From Hetaerina americana (Eukaryota; Arthropoda; Insecta; Odonata; Calopterygidae), in contig JAKTNV010000010.1 of NCBI GenBank assembly GCA_022747635.1, positions 40,386,237-40,450,236 on the forward strand: a DNA stretch of 64,000 bases, given 5' to 3'. A program made the position numbers and the translations under genes. Under the pieces are notes generated by a model. It was not told where the DNA came from. It saw nothing but the letters and a program-made list of their open reading frames with translations, and did no database searches. The first letter of the stretch is position 1. Each line of letters opens with the position of its first letter. Shown in pieces: positions 14,030 to 26,269 of this stretch.

Positions 14030-14760
14030 GAATTGCGTCCTCTGAACACTCAACTACGCTTACTTTTTCCTTTCGATCCCACGGACCCGCAGTTACAAGG
14101 GCAGGAGAGAGGAGAACCCATTGAGAAGGAGGCCGCGAGGCAAGCCGGCGAATGCGAGCGCAAGGCCTTTACTTCGAAACTTCCTCCTATTGGCTGCCGT
14201 TTCCCGCCCTTTTCACTCCCAACCTCCCCGCTGCAATACGTGGGGGCCCGTGGTCCTTTTTCCACTCCTCTTATGCGGCCCTTCGTCTCCCTCCTTCACC
14301 GACCCTTGCGGCCTCTCCTCCTCGGCTTCACTTTCCTTTCTTCTTCCGACCCTCTCTCGTGGGAAGGTGGGATGCTAGATCCTCGCTTGCTCACTTCCTT
14401 TTCGGTGTCTTTTGCGAGCATTTGTACTTTTGCGGCCCCGTGACGTCACTTGTTCGTATGCGCCTTCGTCAGTGTGCCTCCTCTCCTTCCCCTCTCAGAT
14501 CTCCCTCCCCTAAAACCCCTCCCCTCCTTCTCTCCCTCCCTCGCTCCTTGAGGCTCTTCCCCGTCACTATCTCACCGGCAAACACGATCGCACAAACCGC
14601 AGTTGGGCTTCAGCTGCAATCTAGGAAGGTTGCACCGTGTGCTCTGCGGGGAATCCCATTTTTTTTTCTTTCCACCAACCCACCCCCGTCCCATTTATTC
14701 CCCCTAGATTGTTTTCGGTCTCCCCTGTTTTTAAGCAAGTGAGTGTGAGAGAGAAAGAGA
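14030..14760. promoter_or_regulatory. GC-rich, pyrimidine-biased island; candidate promoter/5' exon zone
   Basis: An abrupt change from AT-rich flanks to CpG-containing, C/T-rich DNA on the plus strand. Several overlapping frames (136 and 196 codons) stay open only because the block is AT-poor; none shows a domain. An initiator-like TCAGTG lies at 14469-14474 and a splice-donor-like CAA|GTGAGT at 14736-14744. These would fit a 5' untranslated exon of a plus-strand gene, but this is inference without transcript evidence. Confidence 0.35.
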
Positions 14761-15149
14761 GGCAAAGGGGAGTGACTTTATACACGTTCTGTTTTCATGA
14801 CACTAAAAGTTTTACTTCCGAGGTCGTGAAAAAGAATCGTTAAAACCCCGGAGACGGATTCACGCTATCAAATGCGGATCGCGTGCCTTAATTGCGTGTG
14901 CTTTCAATCACTCTACGCCGCTTGTTTTTAAATGCTACGGATATTATTTTTTTCAAATCGGACAATTTCCGTACTTTAAAAAGAGTGTTAAGACCTTTCC
15001 CTCTCGCAGCTTGAAGGGTTGTATCATATTGTGCAATATTGCCATCACTGTTGCTACAGTCCTGAGGACGGTAGGCTGATCGATACATATTTTTGACAAC
15101 TCTAGGAATAGAGTTACCATTTATTAAAGAGTTAAGATATTTTATCACT
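14761..15149. other. Spacer between two GC-rich islands
   Basis: Mixed-composition DNA returning to AT-rich in the middle. An open minus-strand frame at 14888-15148 (86 codons) has no recognisable domain. Nothing else seen. Confidence 0.4.
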
Positions 15150-16400
15150 CCGTATCCACTCTCTCTCTCTCTCTTCCTTTACACCGAAAGAGACGAGAGA
15201 CCCGAGAGAGTGAGGGAGAGTGAGTGCGGCCCGTGCGCCACATTTCGAGCCCTCGTGCCCGAATTCGAGTGGTAGTGTCAAAAAGAGACAGGGGGTGCCT
15301 TCACCCTAACTTGCTTTGACTCCGTTTGCGTCCACGCCGTCGCCACACCTCGCCGGGAAGCAGCAACAGCAGCGTGGGAGAGAGAGTGCTAAGGGAGGAG
15401 TTTACGTGTGTTCCTCGTGGCCGGGGGAAGAGACCACTGCCGCCGGTGTACGCGGCCCGCCCGTGCGGGGAGCATTGGGAAAGGTTAGTGTCTCCGCCAC
15501 TGGGCCTCTTCGGCCTCCGCCGCTGGCAGGCCGGGAGAAAAGGGACGAGAGTGAAGATGAAAGGGGTGTCGGAGAGGGGGGGAGGGATGCGGATCGAGGA
15601 AAGGGACCGGAAGGGAGCAGGGCGGGGCAGCGGTAGTCCTAGGAAAAAAGGAAGGAAGGAAGGATTTGTTGTTCCTCTCGTGAATGCATCCTAGTGTGTG
15701 CATGAGTATGTTTCCTATTAAGCAAACAGGACCCACGTGCTTTAAAAAAAAAGAGCGGCGCCTTGCGCCCCGCTCCAATTCCGCCTTCCTCATTCGTATA
15801 CCGTGGGGGCGATCGTATGCAACGCATACGTGTAGTGCTCTACTCGATCGGGGGCGTAAGGAAAACGTTTACCCTCAAGGTGACTTCATTTTTCTTTGTT
15901 TAGTTTTTATCGGAACAGGTAGTCGTTTTTTTCGCGTATTATTTTCTGGTCGATGCGATTGTGGACGGCTGCTAAGGCCATCGGTCGTCTTTCGGCAGTG
16001 TAGTAGATCTTATAGTTTTCGGGATGACGCTGTGAACCTCTTTGCTCATATTTCTTTCCATTTCACTCCGGAAGAAATAAGAGATGTCACGCACTTCATG
16101 GTTTCTGTGGTTTCATAGAACGAAGCGCGAGCCATTTTCAACTTGCGTGTTTCTTAAATCCAATTCTTTTCACTATTGTACCTGTGCGTATGATTTATAG
16201 AGGTGAAAAAATTGGTCGCGAGGCTAAGTGCGTAATGGGATCGCGGGTGTCGTGGGGGCGGGTGGCGAGCGGCTTCATCCAATTTCATACATCTCTCAGC
16301 TCCATTCCTGCATCCCCCCCTTCCCCCCGCGAGCGATAGGTGGGGGTGACTCGCGCCCTTCGTTAAAACTCTTCGCCGACGTCATATCTCAAGGCAAGTC
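15150..16400. promoter_or_regulatory. GC-rich, GAGA-rich island; candidate promoter/regulatory region
   Basis: The block starts with a CT run (15159-15174) followed by many GAGAG words up to about 15236. It continues as CpG-rich DNA with purine-rich stretches (15530-15665) and ends near 16400. GAGAG is the binding word of GAGA factor (Trithorax-like) at insect promoters and Polycomb elements. A good donor-like AAG|GTTAGT sits at 15481-15489, closing open frames that begin at 15316 and 15326; neither frame encodes a recognisable protein. A first exon or CpG-like promoter is possible but unproven. Confidence 0.4.
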
Positions 16401-17160
16401 TTCATTTCGATTGTAAAATCGCCCTGAGTATTGCCGACGGGCTGCCAATTTCCACTCATGATCACATTTTAATAAAAATCCACATTCTCATCTCCCCTTC
16501 CTCTCCGTTTTGGTGGAGTTCAAAAGTCCGCGTCGACCACCGGTTGTCCTCCCATTCCCACTCGCAAATTTCGGTCAAGGCGCAGCTGAAAAATCGATTT
16601 TTATCACTCTTTATTAAGGGATAGTCCACGTAGAGGTTCGTGGAGGTACAGGCGCGAGCATAGGGCTCCAAAAAGATCATATCATAACAGGCTACTTTTC
16701 ATGTCAAATTAGATATTCAACCATATCCATGTGCGCACAATGCTCTCAAGCCGCCGAAAGGGTGTGCGGCGGGAGAGGGTGATGTTAATCTACACGCGTT
16801 CGTTTCTTTCGAAGATTTCAATAGTAAATTAAAAACTAAAGCAATCCTTACTGGTGCTTTTGTCACTTAATTTATTTGCTATTATTATGTAAGCTTTAGA
16901 AAGATCCTGGTAATTATAACATATTCTTATTGACCTCCAAAATGAATCTGAACGATAGCATGTCCTTAGCGCCAAGCTGTTACATTGTTCTCCTATTCGT
17001 AGTTTACCTCTTTCGCCTGTTTCTTCTTCAAGGGCACGCAGTACCCTGGAACTTCGCTTCATATTATTTAATAAATCTTGGTGGAAACTTTCCAAAGATT
17101 AATTTTTTACATCATTTAAATCATCATCATCATTACCCTTTACATGGATTTACAGTTTGA
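16401..17160. other. Noncoding stretch before the SINE
   Basis: Intermediate to AT-rich sequence with a short CATCATCATCATTACCC run near 17122-17140. Frames are under 90 codons and unrecognised. Confidence 0.5.
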
Positions 17161-17469
17161 TATCGCCCAATGGTGGGTCGTGGTAGTCCAGTGGGTAGAG
17201 CGTTGGACTGCTGACCGAAGGGACCCGGGTTCGATTCCCGGGCAAGGCACTCTGGGCACCTGCAGCTCCACCCAAGCTATGTGATTTTTCGGGTACCCGG
17301 TCTTCCTGGGAAACCATAACCGGCACAGGGAAAGGAACTGGCCCACCTATCCTGATGTGTGAATTTTCACACGCCGTATAGGGCTTAGTACTGGGTGAAC
17401 TCTACCATCACCTAATAAACCGACCTTCGAGTTGATTACTGTGTTTATGGTTTTGGTTTATCGCCCAAT
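17161..17469 (+). mobile_element. Complete tRNA-derived SINE, family 1, copy B, with target duplication
   Basis: The element proper is 17172-17458. It is flanked by perfect 11-bp direct repeats TATCGCCCAAT at 17161-17171 and 17459-17469, the target duplication of a retrotransposition. The head carries an A-box-like TAGTCCAGTGGGTAGAGC and a perfect B box GGTTCGATTCCCGGG. The body has CACCCAAGCTATGTGA, TTCCTGGGAAACCATAACCG, a small hairpin GTGTG-AATTTT-CACAC, and the tail box GGGTGAACTCTACCATC. The element is about 287 bases. It is the reference copy for the other members at 3743, 24783 and 61930. The intact duplication says it is younger than those. Confidence 0.95.
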
Positions 17470-20400
17470 TTAAATTCGCTGAATAGAAGAAATGGTTGTT
17501 CCCAGGGCTGTATGGTGTTAAGTTTTCCGTCGAATACTCTGGCCGGAGCATTAAGCGAATCTCCGCTCCAGGGCTCACTCTTGACCAGAATGGAATGAGC
17601 GCATTGAATTGTCTCATTCGGAAGTAATTCGTTAAGGATCGTGCTATGCAGCTATGAGCGGGCAGTTGCCTCATTTTGTGGTGAACTCGACTTTAATATT
17701 CTCCAAAATAGACAGACCTCATTGCGTCGATGGGATTGGGAAAGATGGGGTCTCATTTGAATTTCCGCCGAGACAACCTCTTGCTCAGCTGCTCCATTTT
17801 CCTTCTCTCACCTTGGTGATTATGACACAAACAACGCTGGAAGCGCTTTAAACTAGTTCAATGTCCGGTGGGCTAGTCAAATTATTGCAACGCTTTAACT
17901 TCTACAAGACCCGTTATGGTTTCTTTCTTCGAGCCTTGGCAAGTAAGGAATAGTTTTATCTTTGAATGCGGCTTTGGTTTCCTCACTGCTTAGGATACTG
18001 TTTTCGATTCACCACCAAGAGAGTTTTGTCGGCCTCATTTCTTTAGTTGATTCAGGTAAAAATCTTCTGGTCTTTTTGTACCTAACCAAGAAGTCTGAAA
18101 TGGACGCGCAAAAATATAATCATCCGGTGTTCCACGTGGTGCGATATTTGAAAGAACGTAGCGTCAGATTTAACGATTGCTTGGTAATTTTCCTTATTGT
18201 CTTCTTTAAAATGTAACGACTTGATAAATTTTGTCGACGTGCTTCTTCTATGCATGGCAATTGGAATCGTAGTGAAAGGAAAGTCAAAACAGTTGCGTTT
18301 CAAGGAGCCAGTCTTCAAATCGAGCGAAAGAAAAAGAACCGTACTCGATAGCGGAACGAAACCATAGCGAAAATACTCCCCACCAAGGATAAAAAAAATG
18401 ATCTTTAAGGAAATAAATATCAGTCGTGAAAGTTTCTGGGTTCACATTGGGAGGGTGATGTGATTAATTTTTGCATTATTTAGCTTGGCACAGCATGTCG
18501 GTGAGTATTTATTTAGTGTCGCATGTACTCACTCACCCGCCATATCGTGTGGATTGCCTGAAATAATTAGTTATATCTTCTGACCCATTCGAATAAATTG
18601 ATGCAGACTTTGAAATATACTTTTGAATCTACAATGCGTCATGATTTTTGACCAAAGGGCTAAAACTTTCATATTTATTGTCGAAGTTCTTAGTTCATTC
18701 TCTCATAGCCCAACTGCTGGGACTAAAATTTCGCCAGTGACTAGGAAACGTTTTAGATTAATTTAAAGTCTCACTTGACCGAAGCTATATTCTCATAATT
18801 TATTTTGTTCTAGGAAGAAGAGAAACCTTGTTTTCATCCTCTCGACGAGATGACACACAGTGAAACCGGTCCCTTTTTTTTCTGTTATACAATCATTTTA
18901 ATGTCATAGACGAGAATATATTCTCATTTAACAATTTATGTTACCCTGTTATGTTATACCGACGTATACGTTACATTGCTTTTGCTTGATTCTTAGTTTT
19001 ATGAAATGGCCAAAGTCACAGAAGGAAGAATCGAGTGACTTAAAGAGAAAACTGATTGTTTACTAGTAGTGAGTTAAAATCGATTTGTAGTTTATGAATT
19101 CAGGCAAATCCATTTTCTGGAATATATCTTTACCAGGAAAAGGTATGAAAACTTTGGTTTCCCTCGAGTAGACGTCTTCTAAACTGTGGGCCTAATCACG
19201 GTTAAAAACCTAAAACTTCATGTATTATAAGTAAACCCTTTAAAATAGCCAATTAGTATTAGAAAATGTATCATCTACACAAGATGAGCTTTTTTAGTTT
19301 TGTAAATAAGCTCGTTCGTGGGTCACGAATTAATCAATTGAAAGAATCTGAGTAAAATGCTGAGCAGTAGCTCTAGTGATGCCATCCTCTTTGGTTACAC
19401 AAATGCGAATAATAGGAATTGGGAAACATTTTGTCATTCGATCCCTACCCGATCTAGGCACTTGAAAGTTCTCGTATTTACAGCTTTTCTGTTAGATTTG
19501 CAGTCGTACGTTTTTCATTGCAATTTTTATCGCGACATACGCGTATATCACTGTGTAACTGGGCTTTATAATGTTAGGCTCAACTGCAACCGTCATTGCG
19601 TCCACCCCCACCCAACCAACATCTGATGTTTTCTCGTGAGAGGAGCTAAGACGAAGGGAAATACCCAATTGCGTTCCTTCCTGGAATGAGACATCTTCAA
19701 TCTGTGGCGAATCATTCAACGAGCGTTCAGCGAAACCATTTCCGAGGTATTCATTAGAGGCTGCGCTACATTTCGCGGTATCGTCTAAGATGCAAATTTT
19801 GAGCCACCAAGCACTAGTATCTGTCATGTTGTAATGAAAATGTAATATTCGCAGCAACATTTCAAATGATTACCCGGAAAATATCTTATAGAGGGGAACG
19901 ATTTGGTTTTTCGATGACATACCGATCTCAACTTGATTGTGTCTGGTGGAGAGCATCCTATGCATGCACCGTAGTCTTACTTTTGATATTAGATTAAGCT
20001 GAGGTCTCCCTGACGGCTATCTATAAGACTAAACTGAATGCGATGCTGTATTTCTGTCCATCCTAACTCAGCATATCGCAATCATGCATTTTCATCTTCA
20101 CTTTATACGTATTTTGCATGCTATCACTGGGAATTTACTTATTTAGAGTGATTAATTGGTGTTGGTATCATAATACATCCTTGTTTGACTTCTTGATTTA
20201 AGTAAATGATTTCTATATAATTCCATGTTATTTTTAATAGATGTCTAGGTTCTTTATTCGGTTATTGACAATGGTTTGTTTCTGTTAACGCGTTCAAATG
20301 CATATTATTAGTCTAAGAAAGTTAAGTACCTTTCTAAATTGAATCCTCTTTTGTTTGTGATATTCTGCTCTAACAAAAAACATCATCCGTATCATCTTCG

Positions 20401-20689
20401 TCAGGAATAATATGTATGGATGCATTATGTCTACCTATGTAATTGTTATTATCACTCACTATCCGTCAGTATAATCATTTCAAATTGAATTATTGCCATA
20501 AAGAATCTGAAAATTTTATATTTATATTTGAGATTTATGATTTTTATGGCATCTACATTTATGGAGATTATCCATGGAGTCACCGGGAAACTTAGGGGAA
20601 TGCATTGTTATATATACTATTATAGAATACTGACCAAATTTATTGGCTAATTAATACCGTGACCCTTTGGAGACGACCACCCAACATTA
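17470..20689. other. AT-rich noncoding stretch, 3.2 kb
   Basis: Frames reach 122 codons (19492-19860, minus strand) without a recognisable motif. No repeats, pol III boxes or transposon ends were seen. Confidence 0.5.
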
Positions 20690-21520
20690 GTCCCTTGGAC
20701 TGACCACGTCACTCTTACTCCATGCGTCGACATTTTTGCGCCAGTCCCTGTCCAGTTCCTCCAACGAGTTTTTCGCACGCTCCAACCCAATATGCACCGA
20801 ACCGTTTATCCGTACGTGAGATCCATCACGCAGGGGAACGCGCCTAATAATTCTCTTTTGGGAGGACGAAATCTTCTGTGAGGCAACGGGCCCACCAGTC
20901 TCCCGAGGAACGGGAGGGAGGAAGGAATGGGAGGAGGACGGGGATGGAGGAAGAAGAGAGAATGAGAGAGAGAGAGAGAGAGGTGGGGCGTCCCTTCTCA
21001 ACACAAACCTGTTTATGTTGCCGCCTTTTTACGCACTGTCGTACACACGCACGCACGCTCACTAGCAGTCTCCCCCGCCCATTCTAGTGTCGTAGGTCTC
21101 GTACTATTGGCCCGGGACTCCATTCCAACCCCTTGGAGGAATTTCTCTTTCAGGAGGGCTCTACTTTTCCCCGAAAGGCCTCCTTTTTTTTCTTCGAATG
21201 AGGGATGGCACGTCGAGAAATTCCTGTATGGGGGAGAGAGAGAGAAATATAGAGGGGAGGAGAAGAGAAGGGAGAGGGTCTCTTTAGGGTGGAGGGGTGC
21301 TGAAGCCTCCATCCCCCCACCACGCACATACATGGCACTCATGAATGCCTGCATGTGCTTATGGGTCCTTTTAATCATCCTTGGCGCCCCCGCTCCCCTC
21401 TTGATCCCTCCCTCAAAGCATCGGGGGAGGCAAGTTGAGGGAATGAACACTATGGTCCCGGGACGTTCCCACGACCTGCTTTTACAGAGGTAGCCCGCTG
21501 ATAACGCAGAAGAGAAACTT
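20690..21520. promoter_or_regulatory. GC-rich island with GAGA runs
   Basis: A sharp compositional island. It contains a (GA)n run at about 20964-20982, a second at 21233-21245, a purine-rich stretch 21232-21300 on the plus strand, and alternating purine-rich and pyrimidine-rich halves. Open frames on both strands up to 145 codons are by-products of the composition, since they overlap and show low-complexity S/P/R-rich proteins. The similarity in character to 15150-16400 suggests the same class of element, perhaps a promoter or a GAGA-factor-bound enhancer. Confidence 0.35.
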
Positions 21521-23479
21521 AAAATCCGTTCTTGACGTCTAAACAGAAAATGATTTCACACACGCACCAGCCAAAAATGTAGTTAAAACTTGTAGAAATA
21601 CCTTCTGCTTTTACTCACAAGGATTAAGTTACAACTTAAATAACCCTCTCTTATTGGTGAACATCATCAACCAATATCTATCTAACTTCTAGGCTATTCT
21701 AGTATACCTTAGCACCTGCGTCTCGTCTGCCGCCTCTCATGTGCTCTGAAATACGAATAATTTTCCACCCGTTTCCATGCATTACCAATTATTCTACATA
21801 TTATTGAACCCTCCAAGAGCCTGCTGCTTCTCAACACCTCATTAATTGACATCGGAACTCAATGGGAACACCACTTATTTCCTTAAGTCTTTAATGTGAA
21901 ATGCACAGGCGCTATTAATATAGTTTAAATGATTATATTTGTGAATTGATGTGCAGCATGATGCAGAGTTGAACTATAACAGTGAGGTACTTTGGATATT
22001 TTACAAATTGATTTGAACATATCTTTAATTGATAATGAATTAAGTTTTGGATTGAAAAGTGCGTATGAAAACATAATGGATTGGATTGGCTTGGCTTGGA
22101 TTCTCGAATACATTTTTGGACGGAAATATTATTTATGCTTATATTTAATTGAGTGCTTCTCTTTCTCTACTTTATGGCATTAAATTCGTGAATGTATTTG
22201 TCTGTTTCTATTTTCTAAACCCTTTTCATATTTCTCTATTCACACATTTTATTTCAGATAATTAAGCACTGCGATTAAATTCTTTACTCATTTCCGAGAA
22301 ATTGCGCTTTCTGCTTTTTGGTTCTCTTTTGATTAACCATTTATTTCCCTATGTGATTTATCCATCTGCCCCCTCATTTTGTAAACCCCGCTTTCGGTCT
22401 AAAATTTCTTCATCTAATGCCCATATCGCTAATTATCTTTGTTTGGTCGTAGCTTGAGGATATGCGCTGGGTTGGTCAGGAGTTTGCCAGAGTTTGAAAG
22501 AGCCCTTTTCGCTAATAAATTCGTATATAATTAGAATAATATATTCCTTTTAAGTTTTTATCTGTTATTTTAGATAAACTAATTCAATATTATACCCATA
22601 TGTGCCATATAAGACGCAATCCTAACCGATGGAATCAGAAACATCTGTGATGGTGAGGGCTCTTAGTAAAGATGCATTCACATAGAGTCCTGAGTTCTCC
22701 TACATCCAAAATAGAAAGGAATATCTTGCTACCTAATTATATAATATACTTATGAGGCAAATACGTTCTTTGGAATTATTTCAAATAACTTTGACTACGT
22801 TCCAACTAACCTAGGTTAGGTATAGAATTAGGTTAAATCTCTCAATATTAATCTCATGAAGATTTTACATCCCAATTCAAGCAATTATCCTAAAGACTCT
22901 GAATTTCCTGTAAAGGAAAACTTTTTTCCTACCCATACTAGCTTGTAAGTATTTTAAATCTCGGTTTTGAACAAGTCTTTTCATTTTCATACATAAACTG
23001 AAAATTTAGCCTTAAGTTCAAGTTATTCCCACCATATGCACTTCCGATGCACCCTGTTCCAGCATATTGAGATGCGTATTTTTGAGGATGAATTATTGTT
23101 TAATACGTATTGTTAATATCAATTCTTATTATAATCACTTATTATTTAACGTCATATAAAGATGCAATAGGTCCAGAGTTAATTAATGATTGATTGAAAT
23201 GAATTATTCCGGCAAAAGTAATGAATGCACCTAAAAAAAATGAGGACGCATCGTATAATTAAAAAAATAGAAAAAATTCCATCAAATTGCTGGATGCTTG
23301 AATATGTGAACCTTTGGTCATACGAATGATTTAAGTTTAGTCTAAGGCTGAAAATCGCCCAGTAGCTCGCTTTAGATCTATTAAATATCAGGGTAAACGT
23401 TCGAAATGATTTTCGATTAGCGCCATTCTTACATTCTCAATAAAGATATTACGAGTGTACTTTAATTAGATGACATTCC
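21521..23479. other. AT-rich noncoding stretch
   Basis: No recognisable gene or mobile element. Near 22808-22817 there is a short perfect palindrome (AACCTAGGTT). Confidence 0.5.
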
Positions 23480-23830
23480 GTGCATTAAAGAAGGGGGACT
23501 GTGGCAAACCGGGTCAAAGACAGAAAGGAATATGGCTGCATGCACGTTAACGATGACGCCATTCACCTGAGAAATGTGGACGTGGAGAGGCGGCGAAATG
23601 AATGGTGAAAAATGAGAGATTGAGTAAGGGGATGAGGGGGAGGAGGGAGGAAGTCCGTCCAAGGCCCCGAAGCTGTTTCAGGGGCGGCGCTGGTTTCAGA
23701 ATGAGGTGGATTGGTGAGTTAGGACTGGAAGGGGGGGCATTGGGTCGATCCGATGCTCCTAATTTTGTTAGGCTCACAAACAGCGAGAGAAAAAAAAGTG
23801 AGGTGAGTCTGCCGAACCTGTAAGTAGTGG
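23480..23830. other. Small GC- and purine-rich island
   Basis: Plus strand rich in G and A (for example 23625-23660), with CpG. Open frames on both strands (66-76 codons) look compositional. It lies just before the second LINE fragment. Function unknown. Confidence 0.35.
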
Positions 23831-23984
23831 ACTTTGCTGAATGTATGTAATCATCGCGTATTTCTTGGTAATTTTCTGAAATACTTCACTTCTGAGCTCT
23901 GGACTAAATATTAGGGCGTAATTAACTTTATCTAGTTAAAAGCTCCTAGAGTAATGACAGATTTTTTATTGGTATTCTACCTGT

Positions 23985-24528
23985 TACGGTAGGTTATGGA
24001 TGGGTACAGACTATGTAACGGTATAACGATACATTTGCACTTGCCTCTCCTAACAAAATACAATCTGACATTCGATACTACGAGTACGATACTCGTACAA
24101 TAAGCTCCTCATATATTCTGTATACTTCTTGTCTTCCTCCCTTCATTCCATCCGGCATGCCGATTCTGTTTCCATTCCTTACTTTTTGCCTAACGTTCTT
24201 TCCTCTATCACAGCGTTCGACACCCAATGGCCAATCGAAGTGCTCTGTTTCCACCTTTCGTGTGTCCTAAGGACTTCTCCCGACAATGCCCTCTCCAACC
24301 CCAACATGCCTAGCACTCCTTCGTTTTCCTTCCCAGTCATTTCACTTTTTCTATCCATCTCCACAACCACATTTTAAAAGTCCCCAGTCTATGTCCATCA
24401 TCTTGCTTCTAAGACCATGTTTCCTCGCTGTACGACTCTACGCCCCATATCAGCTTTTGGCCAGCCGTTACTAAACATACTTGCTCTACGATCCTGTCGT
24501 TATTTTCCCTTCTCCTAGCGAAAAATAA
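23985..24528 (-). mobile_element. LINE 3' fragment, same family as 4203-6350
   Basis: On the minus strand the reading 24370-24179 contains KENEGVLGMLGLERALSGEV and IEERTLGKK. These align with KTNEEVLGMVGEERGLLGAI and IEGRMLGKR in the first copy. The 3' end shares ACCTACCGTAAC with ACCTACCTTAAC there, and both follow a CCATCC word. Only the last 0.5 kb of the element is present, with frameshifts. The first 100 bases after the conserved 3' end differ between copies, as expected for a decayed 3' untranslated region. Confidence 0.85.
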
Positions 24529-24782
24529 ATTTGATTTAAAAGACGAGGTATTTTATTTGCATCCTCCAACAATTCGATAGTACGAGATACTATCCAAATA
24601 TTATTATCTCGTAAATATTCAATTAGACTACGGAACAGTAGGGGTATCCCCTCACTGGACTTCATGTTTTAATTGATGAGAGCTGTAAAATAACACTATG
24701 TAACATTTACTGTTGATTAATATGTAAATTTATCTTTCGCTTGGTTAATGAGATAAACTTAAAAAAATACTCATCTTTTGGT
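24529..24782. other. AT-rich spacer
   Basis: Nothing recognisable between the LINE fragment and the SINE. Confidence 0.5.
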
Positions 24783-25062
24783 ACTGGAGTGTAGTAGTCC
24801 AATTGGTTGAGCACTGGGATATTGACGGCGGCTGTACCTGTGGCCTGGGCTCAATTCCAATTGACGCGCCTCTGGGCGCCCTCATCTTCACCCAAGTTGT
24901 GTGCTTTTTCGGGTACCATATCTTCATAAGGGACGACTGGCGGCACAGTGAAAGAAGCTGGTCCCCTACCCTCATTAGTATATTTCACTCTTAAAAATGG
25001 GATCAATACTAGGTGAGCTCTATCCTCGCCTATCAAGCCAACCTTCGGGTTAATGACTGTGG
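24783..25062 (+). mobile_element. tRNA-derived SINE, family 1, copy C, diverged
   Basis: The plus strand shows GTAGTAGTCCAATTGGTTGA (A-box region), a decayed B box GGCTCAATTCCAATTG, then CACCCAAGTTGTGTGC, TTTTTCGGGTACC and the tail box AGGTGAGCTCTATCC with CCAACCTTCGGGTTAATGAC. These match copy B in order and spacing. Many substitutions, including CpG losses in the promoter boxes, show an old copy that probably cannot be transcribed by polymerase III. No clear target duplication. Confidence 0.85.
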
Positions 25063-25599
25063 TCAAATGACAGTATGGGCTATGGAACGCTGAGGTAATG
25101 CTGTGGAAAGACAGCAGTGCCAAGATTTCCCATGCTGAAGTTTTGCTATTTTCCCACCAGAAACTAGTTTATATTTATTTATTTGTTTGCACTTCATTGC
25201 AAAAACTGACCCATTTCAAATGGAATGTACGAAATTCCCAATGTATACCACTGATCAATATGGCTCAAAAAGCTACCGATAATTTATGCTGTCGAAGGCA
25301 AAGTTTACCTGTGTCAAAGTAAGTTTTAACCGCAGTTTTGCGATTTGTTCATACGGTGCAGGTATTCTTAATTTTATATCCCTGGATAATGTTCAACACA
25401 CAACACTTCTGGTTAAAAAATCATTGTCGTGTGGCATATAGTAAGGGCATGGTTGAATCATCGACTGGAGAAGCATTTCAATCGCCTTAGTTGTTTTTTT
25501 ATCGTCGTGCTGATAGATAACGACCACTGCTAAACGATGGAAGTATATATTTTGTGGTAGATAAGTGTGCAAATCTGAGGTTCAGCAGTCAGAGAAGAA
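25063..25599. other. Noncoding spacer
   Basis: AT-rich. Bases 25434-25480 (GGCATATAGTAAGGGCATGG and on) loosely resemble 12126-12170 and might be a shared old repeat. No gene seen. Confidence 0.4.
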
Positions 25600-25960
25600 T
25601 TTCTCGGAATGGGATCACTCGCACGTTCTTAGAATCCAATTGGCCATAGAAGGAGAGCGAGGGTGTAGAGGTAGTGGTGGGAGTTTGGGAGGATGGAGGA
25701 AAGGAAGAAAGAATGGGATAGAAAAGAGGGGAAAGGGCGGGAAAGGAAAGGCGGTAAAATGTGTGAATGCAAGCGGAAAAGGCGGGAAAAGGGTCGGTGC
25801 GAGAGGGGGAGAAAGAGTAGGGGTTTGGGGGTGGGAGAGGATGAAAGATTTCCGAGTTCTTTTGGGGGGCGGGGCGAAAGGGCTTTCTTGAGTGGATGGA
25901 GGGAAGTGGGAGGGAAAATGAGCGCGAAGAAAGTTAAATTATGGTCCTGAGTGCACAAAT
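25600..25960. other. Polypurine island on the plus strand
   Basis: From about 25645 to 25925 the plus strand is almost all G and A, with G runs such as GGGGGGCGGGGCG near 25863-25876. The open plus-strand frames (108 and 85 codons) encode only K/R/G/E-rich low-complexity protein, and the minus frame an S/P/L-rich one, which is typical of a strand-biased tract and not of a gene. Such mirror-like purine tracts can form triplex or G-quadruplex DNA. Confidence 0.5.
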
Positions 25961-26269
25961 AAATGTCATGTCAACGACAACATTATCCACCTACTAAAAC
26001 CTTAGAAAACTTGTCAGTGGCTTTTTCCTCTATATTTGTATAGGTCCACCGCACGATTAGTTTTTCCCAAGCCATTTACAGCTACCTTCTTGGTGAATAA
26101 ATACGTAACGTGATCTAATTCCGTGAAATAATGTTTTACGCATGCCTGATTGATCTATTAGGCAGAGTGAGCATGTCATGAGTCTTGTAGATTAGTCCAT
26201 AAGACACCGTGTTTAAGGATGAAGAGCGATTGTTTGAAAATAAAACTGAAGGGAGTCTCGAGTCGGTGA
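25961..26269. other. AT-rich spacer
   Basis: Nothing recognisable. Confidence 0.4.

Noticed and set aside
14152..14742. 196-codon frame, the longest in the window
   Set aside because: Low-complexity P/S/F/L-rich product of a pyrimidine-rich tract, with other frames open across the same bases. Not supported as a protein.
17172..17250. Possible functional tRNA gene
   Set aside because: Although it has A and B boxes, it continues into a SINE body shared with other copies and is flanked by a target duplication.
21013..21493. Opposing frames of 128 and 145 codons
   Set aside because: Both strands are open in the same GA/CT-rich island, which points to composition and not to coding.
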